This document shows, one piece after another, positions 1-5,955 of a stretch of DNA of 7,588 nt (position 1 is its first letter; each line of letters opens with the position of its first letter). Position numbers and translations under genes: made by a program. Below the pieces are notes generated by a model. It was given only the letters and a program-made list of their open reading frames with translations, did no database searches and had not been told where the DNA came from. The stretch is from Burkholderiaceae bacterium (lineage in GTDB: Bacteria; Pseudomonadota; Gammaproteobacteria; Burkholderiales; Burkholderiaceae), in the NCBI GenBank assembly GCA_947457745.1, contig CANGWT010000075.1, positions 1-7,588 on the forward strand, in the 5' to 3' direction.

Positions 1-546
1 GGCGCGCTGCCCCTCTGGACCAGCCTCCACCTCTTGACCCTGTTTTTTGAGTCGTCCTGCAATCCATTGCGGTAACTGCGCGCGCTCCAAAGAATCCAAT
101 TGGATTGCCATACCAGCCTCATCTAAGGCACTAAACCAAGCTGACGTCTTAGTTTTGCCGTCTAACCTTGGCAAAATAATGCAAACAATGGTGTCTGGCC
201 CATCAGGCCCTGCTGCCTGTGATTCAATTTGAGTAGAAAACTGCTTCAGCGCTTCGGCACCATCACGCCCTGGTTTGCCTGTTGGGATACGTAACTCAAC
301 CCAACGCTTGTCGCCAAATAAGGACATGGTCTGACCAGCATTCAGGAGCTCACCCCAATCAAAGCCACGCTCCTGCAGGAGAACCTCTCGCTCGGTGTAA
401 CCCATTTTTTTAGCAATCGCTCTCAACTGATCTATTGCCTCCATCATTAGGAGAGGCTCATCCCCGCTAAAAATATACAGCGGCTTTAAAGCAGCAGCAG
501 AATTGAGCGACTTCAGATGAATTTGGAGTGCATCACTCTTAACCAT
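1..546 (-). CDS. holA: DNA polymerase III subunit delta, 5' part (cut by left window edge)
   Basis: My translation of the minus strand from the ATG at 546-544 stays open to base 1, giving the first 182 residues (family length is roughly 340). The N-terminus reads MVKSDALQIHLK, followed by PLYIFSGDEPLLMMEAID at about residues 22-39, the typical opening of the HolA N-terminal domain. FGDKRWVELRIP and an aspartate-rich DGPDTIVCIILPRLDGKTK stretch then match the RecA-like fold of delta. In the family, delta is the clamp-loader subunit that opens the beta sliding clamp so that it can be placed on primed DNA. The start is forced: in-frame TGA TGA codons lie just upstream. It begins 19 bases after the lptE stop, so it is almost surely co-transcribed with lptE. 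The Shine-Dalgarno signal for this ATG is weak (GAG with 8-base spacing). The family call is secure; the C-terminal half is not visible. Confidence 0.9.
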   Translation of the reverse strand, partial: MVKSDALQIHLKSLNSAAALKPLYIFSGDEPLLMMEAIDQLRAIAKKMGYTEREVLLQERGFDWGELLNAGQTMSLFGDKRWVELRIPTGKPGRDGAEALKQFSTQIESQAAGPDGPDTIVCIILPRLDGKTKTSAWFSALDEAGMAIQLDSLERAQLPQWIAGRLKKQGQEVEAGPEGQRA

Positions 547-565
547 GTGAAGTACTCATCATTCC

Positions 566-1093
566 TTAAAAGCTTCTGGCTTTTGGTGCTCTTGCGGAGG
601 CGGCAATGCGACGCAAGATCTGTACAGCAAGATCTCGGCGCATTAAGGATAGAAACTGCTGCATCTGCGCATCAGAAGCCAGAACAGTGGATACCGAGAA
701 GTCCATATCTCGAGTTATGTAAATTTCAGCCTCTGGAACAATTTCTGTACCACCCTTATCAAATACTCTAAATCCAACACGAATATTGAGACGATAAGCT
801 GAGATTTGACCATTGGCGTTGTAGGCCAAGATTTCACGCCCACTCACATCATTAGTAATCTCGAGGATCAGATCCGCATCGTTCGGATTAATAGCAACCT
901 TAGTATCAGTTCCCGTCAAGATAGCTGTTTGCAAATCTCCCCGCAACGGTGGCGAAGGATTGCCTGTAATGGCAATAGCCTTAAAGGGTAAATCCACCAT
1001 ACCTCGTAAGCGAAAGCCACATGCTACTAGACCACTGACTGGGGTTAGCACCAGTAAACCCAGCAAGCTACGTCGAAGGTAATTTATGCGCAT
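566..1093 (-). CDS. lptE: LPS-assembly lipoprotein LptE
   Basis: A protein of 175 residues with a lipoprotein signal peptide: MRINYLRRS, a hydrophobic core LLGLLVLTPVSG, then the lipobox LVAC with Cys25 as the lipidated residue. The mature protein opens CGFRLRG, matching the CG(F/W)xLRG opening of LptE, and continues with the alternating hydrophobic and polar strands of the family. In the family, LptE is an outer-membrane lipoprotein that plugs the LptD barrel, and the pair inserts lipopolysaccharide in the outer leaflet. I chose the ATG at 1093 because AGAGA (1101-1105 on the plus strand as TCTCT) lies 7 bases upstream. An in-frame TTG at 1111 would add six charged residues in front of the signal and has poor spacing. 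It lies 32 bases after leuS and 19 bases before holA, the usual leuS-lptE-holA order. The LRRSLLG stretch resembles a twin-arginine motif. Confidence 0.92.
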   Translation of the reverse strand: MRINYLRRSLLGLLVLTPVSGLVACGFRLRGMVDLPFKAIAITGNPSPPLRGDLQTAILTGTDTKVAINPNDADLILEITNDVSGREILAYNANGQISAYRLNIRVGFRVFDKGGTEIVPEAEIYITRDMDFSVSTVLASDAQMQQFLSLMRRDLAVQILRRIAASARAPKARSF

Positions 1094-1125
1094 ATGTTTA
1101 TCTCTTTTCAAAATACCTGAGCGAT

Positions 1126-3798
1126 TTAGGCAACGATATTAATGAGGCGACCTGGCACCACAATGACTTTTTTAGGTGCGGCACCATTTAATGCTTTCAC
1201 AGCAGCTTCGCTTTGTAATGCCAAGGCCTCAATTTGCTCTTTGCTCGCATCAGCAGGTACACGAATATCACCTCTTAACTTGCCATTAATTTGTAACATC
1301 ATAGTGAGCTCAGTTTGTACCAATGCAGCCTCTTCAACTATAGGCCAAGGTGCATCCAAGAGAGATCCGAAATACTTTTCGTATCCTAATTCATTCCAGA
1401 GGGCATGAGTTAAATGAGGAACTACTGGATACAGTACTCGAATCAAAATACCTAGGCACTCACGCAGTACAGCTGGACGCACTGCAGAACCTGTATCCAA
1501 TTTGATTGGCTCTAAAACATTCAGCATCTTCATTGCGGCAGAGACAACGGTGTTGTATTGGCGACGCTGATAGTCAAAATTGGCTTGCTTTAGAACGGTG
1601 TGCACCTCACGACGTAACTCTTTTTCAGCATCATTTAAATCAGCAGGCAATATTTCCCCTGCAGCTTGAATCGCATCCGCTTGGCTAATGGAATACACCC
1701 AAACACGACGTAAAAAACGGGAGGCGCCCTCTACACCAGCACTAGACCACTCAAGCTGCTGCTCCGGTGGCGCTGCAAACATCACAAACAGACGTGCGGT
1801 ATCAGCACCGTACTGATCAATCAATGCCTGTGGATCGACTCCATTGTTCTTACTCTTGGACATCTTCTCAACACCACCAATAATGACGGGTGTCCCAGAA
1901 GAATCGCCTCTTAACTTAGCTCCGCTTGGTCGACCTTTTTCATCTAATTCGAGTTCCACATCAAGCGGGTTCAACCAGGTCTTCTTGCCAGAAGCTTCTT
2001 CAGAGTAATAAGTCTCATTGAGCACCATGCCTTGGGTCAACAAGTTTTGAAACGGCTCATCAAAAGTGATGAGCTGAAGATCGCGCATGACCTTAGTCCA
2101 AAAACGTGCGTAGAGTAAATGCAAAATTGCATGCTCAATACCGCCGATATATTGATCCATCGGCATCCAGTATTCATTACGCTCATCGACCATCGTCTTG
2201 GCATCTGATCCGGTGTAGCGCATGAAATACCAAGAGGAATCCACAAAGGTATCCATGGTGTCAGTTTCACGACGCGCAGGTTTGCCGCACTGCGGACATT
2301 TCACATTTAAAAAGTCAGCGCGCTTATTGAGCGGGTTACCACTGCCATCTGGCACACAGTCTTCCGGAAGTACAACTGGTAAGTCAGCCTCAGGCACGGG
2401 GACTGCTCCACAACCTGGATTCTGATCATCTCCACAATGAATAATCGGAATCGGTGTACCCCAGTAGCGCTGACGAGAAATCCCCCAATCACGCAAACGG
2501 TATGTAGTTTTGATTTCGCCAATACCCATTTGTTCTAAATCTTTAGCCACAGCATCAACAGCATCTTCATGCGATAGACCATCGTATTTACCGCTATTAA
2601 GGCAAACCACCTCTTCTTTTTGGGCATACCAATCTTGCCAATGGCTAGTATTGAACATCTCCGAGGGAGAACGCAAAGCGATCACCTGCTTAATAGGCAA
2701 GTTGTATTTCAGGGCAAATGCAAAGTCACGCTCATCATGTGCAGGCACACCCATGACAGCGCCATCACCATAAGACATCAGTACATAGTTGCCCACCCAT
2801 ACTGGCACTGGCTCATTGGTCAAGGGGTGCGTCACATAAAGGCCAGTGAATATGCCCTCTTTTTCTTGGGTGGCGAGATCCGCCTCAATCACGCTTCCAG
2901 TTTTACATTTCTCAATAAAGGCAGCTAATTCTGGATTGTCAATGGCGGCCCGTGTTGCTAATGGATGCTCTGCCGCAACTGCGCAGAATGTCACACCCAT
3001 GATGGTGTCAGCACGCGTGGTAAACACATAGAGCTGACCCTCTTGAACAAAGTTGCCATGGGCATCTTGGATCTCGTGCTTGAATGCAAAGCGTACGCCC
3101 CGACTTTTGCCAATCCAATTTTGTTGCATGGTCTTCACACGCTCAGGCCAACCCAAACCATCTAGACCTGACAAGAGCTGCTCAGCATAAGCGGTGATAT
3201 TGAAGTAGTAACCTGGTATCTCACGCTTTTCTACTAAAGCACCTGAGCGCCATCCGCGCCCATCAATCACCTGCTCGTTTGCTAAAACAGTTTGATCAAC
3301 GGGATCCCAGTTCACCACCTGCGTTTTACGGTAAGCAATTCCCTTTTCAAGCATCTTCAAAAAGAGCCATTGGTTCCAGCGATAGTAATCTGGATTACAA
3401 GTGGCAACTTCGCGCGACCAATCAATTGCTAAACCCATCGCCGACATTTGCTTTTTCATATAAGCAATGTTGTCGTAGGTCCATTTAGCTGGCGGTACTT
3501 TATTCTGAATCGCTGCATTTTCAGCAGGCATACCAAACGCATCCCAACCCATCGGCATCAGTACGTTATATCCTTGCATGCGCAACTGTCTCGCCATCAC
3601 ATCATTGATGGTGTAGTTACGAACATGCCCCATATGCAACTTACCTGATGGGTAAGGCAACATTGAGCAAGCGTAATATTTTGGTCTTGGCTTACCAGTA
3701 GGATCGAGTGTGTTTTCGCTGACCTTGTAGGCTTGCGAACTTTCCCAATCAGCTCGCGCTGCTGCTTCGATATTCCGGTAATCGTAATCCTTACTCAT
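1126..3798 (-). CDS. leuS: Leucyl-tRNA synthetase
   Basis: Complete 890-residue class I aminoacyl-tRNA synthetase, near the usual bacterial length (about 860), which attaches leucine to tRNA-Leu in the cytoplasm. The HIGH signature is present as HMGH (residues 55-58, after PYPSGKL) and KMSKS at 645-649. The editing (CP1) domain lies roughly between residues 230 and 430: FTTRADTIMGVTF carries Thr265, equivalent to E. coli Thr252 (my alignment), and AHDERDF carries Asp355, equivalent to Asp345. It should therefore hydrolyse mischarged tRNA. ETDTMDTFVDSSWYF and GGIEHAILHLLYARF belong to the catalytic core, and the C-terminal domain ends VPGRLINIVA. The ZN1 module has lost its zinc cysteines (Asp165, Gly182, Ser185), while Cys455, Cys463, Cys501 and Cys504 may form another zinc site. 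The ATG at 3798 has AAAGAG 9 bases upstream. Neighbours dapB (64 bases before) and lptE (32 after) lie on the same strand. Confidence 0.98.
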   Translation of the reverse strand: MSKDYDYRNIEAAARADWESSQAYKVSENTLDPTGKPRPKYYACSMLPYPSGKLHMGHVRNYTINDVMARQLRMQGYNVLMPMGWDAFGMPAENAAIQNKVPPAKWTYDNIAYMKKQMSAMGLAIDWSREVATCNPDYYRWNQWLFLKMLEKGIAYRKTQVVNWDPVDQTVLANEQVIDGRGWRSGALVEKREIPGYYFNITAYAEQLLSGLDGLGWPERVKTMQQNWIGKSRGVRFAFKHEIQDAHGNFVQEGQLYVFTTRADTIMGVTFCAVAAEHPLATRAAIDNPELAAFIEKCKTGSVIEADLATQEKEGIFTGLYVTHPLTNEPVPVWVGNYVLMSYGDGAVMGVPAHDERDFAFALKYNLPIKQVIALRSPSEMFNTSHWQDWYAQKEEVVCLNSGKYDGLSHEDAVDAVAKDLEQMGIGEIKTTYRLRDWGISRQRYWGTPIPIIHCGDDQNPGCGAVPVPEADLPVVLPEDCVPDGSGNPLNKRADFLNVKCPQCGKPARRETDTMDTFVDSSWYFMRYTGSDAKTMVDERNEYWMPMDQYIGGIEHAILHLLYARFWTKVMRDLQLITFDEPFQNLLTQGMVLNETYYSEEASGKKTWLNPLDVELELDEKGRPSGAKLRGDSSGTPVIIGGVEKMSKSKNNGVDPQALIDQYGADTARLFVMFAAPPEQQLEWSSAGVEGASRFLRRVWVYSISQADAIQAAGEILPADLNDAEKELRREVHTVLKQANFDYQRRQYNTVVSAAMKMLNVLEPIKLDTGSAVRPAVLRECLGILIRVLYPVVPHLTHALWNELGYEKYFGSLLDAPWPIVEEAALVQTELTMMLQINGKLRGDIRVPADASKEQIEALALQSEAAVKALNGAAPKKVIVVPGRLINIVA

Positions 3799-3840
3799 TC
3801 AATACAACTCTTTTCTTCTATTCTGTTTTACTAAACTAAC

Positions 3841-3872
3841 TTACTTCGCTGATTTACTTCGCTTACTTGCGC
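3841..3872. repeat. Short direct repeats at the dapB stop codon
   Basis: TTACTTCGCT occurs at 3841-3850 and again at 3854-3863, and a related TTACTTGCGC follows at 3863-3872. Read on the coding (minus) strand this is a decayed repeat of the dapB end: AAGTAA, then AGCGAAGTAA twice. It creates a second in-frame stop nine bases after the first. It probably arose by local slippage; no hairpin or regulatory role is visible. Confidence 0.6.
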
Positions 3873-4666
3873 AGGCCAAGCACATCTTGCATATCGTATA
3901 AACCCGCTTTCTGAGCTTGCAAGAAACGAGCGGCGCGCAAAGAACCTTGAGCGTAAGACTGACGACTAGAGGATTTATGGCTAATCTCGATACGTTCACC
4001 TTCACCCGCAAATAAGACGGTATGATCACCAACAATGTCACCACCCCGAATCGTTGCAAAACCAATAGAGCCCGCTTTACGTGCACCGGTATGACCTTCG
4101 CGAGCATAGACTGCAACATCATCTAATTTTTCGCCAAGAGCATCAGCAATCACTTCACCCATTCTGAGCGCAGTGCCAGAGGGAGCATCTACTTTATGCC
4201 GATGGTGAGCTTCGATAATTTCAATGTCGTAACCTTCATTCAACATCTTGGCGGCAATCTCCAATAACTTCAATGTGGCATTCACACCAACACTCATATT
4301 GGGAGCAAACACAATGGCTAAATGTGCAGAGGCTTTTTTAAGTGCCTCAATTTGCTCAGGGCTGAGACCAGTAGTGCCGATGATCATTTTGCTACCGGTC
4401 TTTTGTGCCACAGCCAAGTGAGCCATAGTGCCCTCGGGGCGAGTGAAGTCAATTAAAAACTCCGCACCAGTCAAAGCCTTTGTCACATCCGATGTAATGG
4501 CTACGCCTGTTTTTTTACCCAGGAAGCCACCGGCATCCTCTCCAAGCAGAGGGCAGGATTCATGCTCTAGTGCGCCAACGAGCTCAGCGTCAGTGCAATT
4601 GAGTACAGCCTCAATCAACATTTTTCCCATACGACCAGTTGCACCAGCAATCGCGATTTTCATCAT
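3863..4666 (-). CDS. dapB: 4-hydroxy-tetrahydrodipicolinate reductase
   Basis: Complete 267-residue DapB, at the normal family length. It reduces the DapA product with NAD(P)H to tetrahydrodipicolinate, on the route to diaminopimelate (peptidoglycan) and lysine. The N-terminal Rossmann domain starts with the dinucleotide motif GATGRMG (residues 8-14). FTRPEGT and IGTTGLS line the cofactor cleft, and APNMSVGVN marks the hinge. The substrate domain holds the signature EAHHRHKVDAPSGTA, with His154 and Lys158 matching E. coli His159 and Lys163 (acid-base pair). GFATIRGGDIVGDHTV and ISHKSSSRQSYAQG near the C-terminus are also family hallmarks. Two adjacent ATG codons (4666 and 4663) could start it; a weak AAGAAG-like signal upstream does not decide between them. 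bamE lies 90 bases upstream and leuS 64 bases downstream, all on the minus strand. Confidence 0.97.
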   Translation of the reverse strand: MMKIAIAGATGRMGKMLIEAVLNCTDAELVGALEHESCPLLGEDAGGFLGKKTGVAITSDVTKALTGAEFLIDFTRPEGTMAHLAVAQKTGSKMIIGTTGLSPEQIEALKKASAHLAIVFAPNMSVGVNATLKLLEIAAKMLNEGYDIEIIEAHHRHKVDAPSGTALRMGEVIADALGEKLDDVAVYAREGHTGARKAGSIGFATIRGGDIVGDHTVLFAGEGERIEISHKSSSRQSYAQGSLRAARFLQAQKAGLYDMQDVLGLRK

Positions 4667-4713
4667 TTAATTCATCACTTCTTAAGTAAATAATCTAGAA
4701 ATTCAATCAAGCC

Positions 4714-4744
4714 AAAAAAAGTAGCAGTCCGAACTATTCACTGC
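4714..4744 (-). terminator. Possible intrinsic terminator after bamE
   Basis: On the minus strand, downstream of the bamE stop, GCAGT pairs with ACTGC (plus-strand arms 4740-4744 and 4724-4728) around an 11-base loop. Three bases then lead to a run of seven T (A run at 4714-4720 on the plus strand). The stem is only five pairs, so it is likely weak or leaky, and dapB may be reached by read-through. Confidence 0.4.
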
Positions 4745-4756
4745 AAATTTCGCTAT

Positions 4757-5341
4757 TTATTTAGCGCTCACAGACCCACCACCAGAAGCTGGAGCACCCG
4801 TTGGTAAATTATTTGTTGGGCTTGGAACTAGCAATTCAGGCTGCTGCAAAGGCTGTGTTACTGGAGGTTTATTAGATCCTGTCATGACATCCCAAAATGA
4901 GCGCTTCGTTTTTGCATAGCCATCAATCTCAGCAACCAACTCCACATCGGTTGGCAAAGCATCGCCCTGAAACTTCACCAATTTATCGCCTTCGAAAAAT
5001 ACGGTAACGCGACGCTCTTTACCCATCACCTGGCCGGCGCGCTTAAATTCAAATACATAGTCCCAGCGATTGGCGTGGAAGTAGCTTGCTAACAAAGGCG
5101 TACCCAGAATTTGACGAACTTGCTCACGACTCTGACCAATCTGTAGCTTGGCGTATTGCTCACTGGAAATGAAGTTACCCTGGACAACATCAGGTACATA
5201 CGGTCTAAAGACTTTATTCATCCAGGCGCGCTGAGTGTCATCTACGGCACTGGTGCAGCCTGAAGCGATCATTACAGCACTTACAGCGCTAATGACTAGC
5301 CCAGATCGAGCGAGGCCAAACACTCCAGAAATGGAGCGCAT
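4757..5341 (-). CDS. bamE: Outer-membrane assembly lipoprotein BamE (SmpA/OmlA)
   Basis: A 194-residue lipoprotein from the ATG at 5341: a signal peptide with hydrophobic core LVISAVSAVMIASG and lipid-acceptor Cys29. The BamE/SmpA domain follows at about residues 45-125: FRPYVPDVVQGN, then LQIGQSREQVRQILGTP, NRWDYVFEF, and VTVFFEGDKLVKFQGD. These match E. coli BamE landmarks (QGN, GTP, the W-x-Y strand). In the family it is an accessory subunit of the Bam complex that folds outer-membrane barrel proteins. The C-terminus carries a tail of roughly 65 residues rich in Pro, Ser, Thr and Gly, absent from the 113-residue E. coli protein. The start is uncertain: the ATG at 5374 would give 205 residues, and neither start has a good Shine-Dalgarno sequence. 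Still longer reading frames would run into fur and place charged and aromatic residues before the signal, so I reject them. It is divergent from fur, a conserved arrangement. Confidence 0.92.
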   Translation of the reverse strand: MRSISGVFGLARSGLVISAVSAVMIASGCTSAVDDTQRAWMNKVFRPYVPDVVQGNFISSEQYAKLQIGQSREQVRQILGTPLLASYFHANRWDYVFEFKRAGQVMGKERRVTVFFEGDKLVKFQGDALPTDVELVAEIDGYAKTKRSFWDVMTGSNKPPVTQPLQQPELLVPSPTNNLPTGAPASGGGSVSAK

Positions 5342-5359
5342 CAGAAGAGTAAAAAGTTG

Positions 5360-5389
5360 AAGGCAATTTTGCATGGCAGGCCGTATCAT
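5360..5389 (+). promoter_or_regulatory. Tentative fur promoter
   Basis: A -10-like TATCAT at 5384-5389 (five of six consensus bases) is the best candidate upstream of fur. The matching -35 position is poor (AAGGCA at 5360-5365 with an 18-base spacer, three of six). It would start RNA near 5396, leaving about 22 bases before the ATG at 5418. This is weak evidence, given only because it fits the preferred fur start. Confidence 0.2.
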
Positions 5390-5401
5390 TAAGACATTGA
5401 T
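5385..5401. promoter_or_regulatory. Imperfect palindrome between the fur and bamE promoters
   Basis: ATCATT and ATTGAT flank a five-base centre, with five of eight base pairs symmetric around 5393. It lies between the two predicted -10 boxes, which is where an operator for both genes would sit. It does not match the classic Fur box well, so the binding protein, if any, is unknown. Confidence 0.2.
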
Positions 5402-5428
5402 TTTAGCTCCCAAACCCATGAATATGAA
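5400..5428 (-). promoter_or_regulatory. Predicted sigma-70 promoter of bamE
   Basis: On the minus strand, TTCATA (5428-5423, four of six consensus bases) is followed by a 17-base spacer and TAAAAT (5405-5400, five of six). RNA would start near 5393, giving a leader of about 20 or 50 bases depending on which bamE ATG is used. The -35 box lies inside the first codons of fur, so the two genes share this DNA. Confidence 0.4.
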
Positions 5429-5876
5429 CCAAAACCCGACTCCAGCAGATTTACGCGACATTGGCCTCAAGGCAACCGGTCCACGCATGAAAATCCTCGA
5501 CTTTTTTCATCAAAATGGTGGGACCCATTTCAGCGCTGAAGATGTGTTTATGGCCTTAGCGCAGGATGATAAAGAAATTGGTTTAGCCACGGTTTATCGG
5601 GTGCTAACCCAATTTGAACAAGCCGGCCTGCTCCTTCGCAGTCATTTTGAGTCCAGCAAAGGAGATGGTCGGGCTATTTACGAGCTCAATGAGGGTCAAC
5701 ACCATGACCACTTGGTATGCCTCGACTGTGGTCATGTGGAGGAGTTTGTAGACGAGGCAATTGAAAAAAGGCAGCGTGATATTGCTAAAAACCTGGGTTT
5801 CAAGCTACAAGAACACTCTTTAGCGATGTATGGGCACTGTCAGAAGAAAAATTGCAGCAATAAACCTAAAGCTTGA
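5418..5876 (+). CDS. fur: Ferric uptake regulator Fur
   Basis: A 152-residue Fur family repressor, which in the family binds Fe2+ and shuts off iron-uptake genes. The N-terminal winged helix includes GLKATGPRMKIL (16-27), SAEDVFMAL (39-47) and GLATVYRVLTQFEQAGLL (55-72). Metal ligands match E. coli Fur one for one: His37, Glu89, His96 and His98 (regulatory site); His95, Asp97, Glu116 and His133 (second site); and Cys101, Cys104, Cys141 and Cys146 (structural zinc). That pattern favours true Fur over Zur or PerR, though family membership is surer than the sensed metal. I chose the ATG at 5418 because it gives the usual short arm before the GLK motif. An in-frame ATG at 5373 would add 15 residues and has GAAGG (5359-5363) 9 bases upstream, so it remains possible; ATG 5424 is a third option. 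It is the only plus-strand gene in the window, convergent with gap. Confidence 0.95.
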   Translation: MNMNQNPTPADLRDIGLKATGPRMKILDFFHQNGGTHFSAEDVFMALAQDDKEIGLATVYRVLTQFEQAGLLLRSHFESSKGDGRAIYELNEGQHHDHLVCLDCGHVEEFVDEAIEKRQRDIAKNLGFKLQEHSLAMYGHCQKKNCSNKPKA

Positions 5877-5887
5877 GCTTCATGAGC

Positions 5888-5914
5888 AAAAAGACCTCAA
5901 TTGAGGTCTTTTTT
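5888..5914. terminator. Bidirectional intrinsic terminator between fur and gap
   Basis: AAAAAGACCTC (5888-5898) pairs perfectly with GAGGTCTTTTT (5903-5913) around an AATT loop. Six T (5909-5914) follow the stem on the plus strand, and five A precede it, which read as T on the minus strand. It lies 11 bases after the fur stop and about 40 bases beyond the gap stop, so it can end both convergent transcripts. Confidence 0.88.
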
Positions 5915-5955
5915 ACTTATAAATCAAGCATTTAACAGTTAGCTGAAAAGCGCAT

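Noticed and set aside
517..771. Plus-strand open frame opposite the holA start and lptE end
   Set aside because: No recognisable protein features, no ribosome site seen, and it is antisense to well-supported genes.
1094..1111. LptE start at the in-frame TTG (1111)
   Set aside because: It adds six mostly charged residues; the ATG at 1093 has a well-spaced AGAGA and gives a normal lipoprotein signal.
2620..2928. Plus-strand open frame of about 100 codons opposite the leuS editing domain
   Set aside because: It is fully antisense to a conserved gene and has no family resemblance; best explained as a shadow of leuS codons.
4667..4713. Promoter for dapB in the AT-rich gap
   Set aside because: Several TTG-start -35-like words exist, but none pairs with a good -10 at proper spacing; co-transcription with bamE is as likely.
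5376..5410. Classic Fur box in the fur/bamE gap
   Set aside because: No stretch approaches the 19-base consensus closely; only the weak palindrome at 5385-5401 remains.
5342..5488. Longer BamE reading frame starting at 5488
   Set aside because: It runs far into fur, puts about 50 non-signal residues before the lipoprotein signal peptide, and lies upstream of the predicted bamE promoter.
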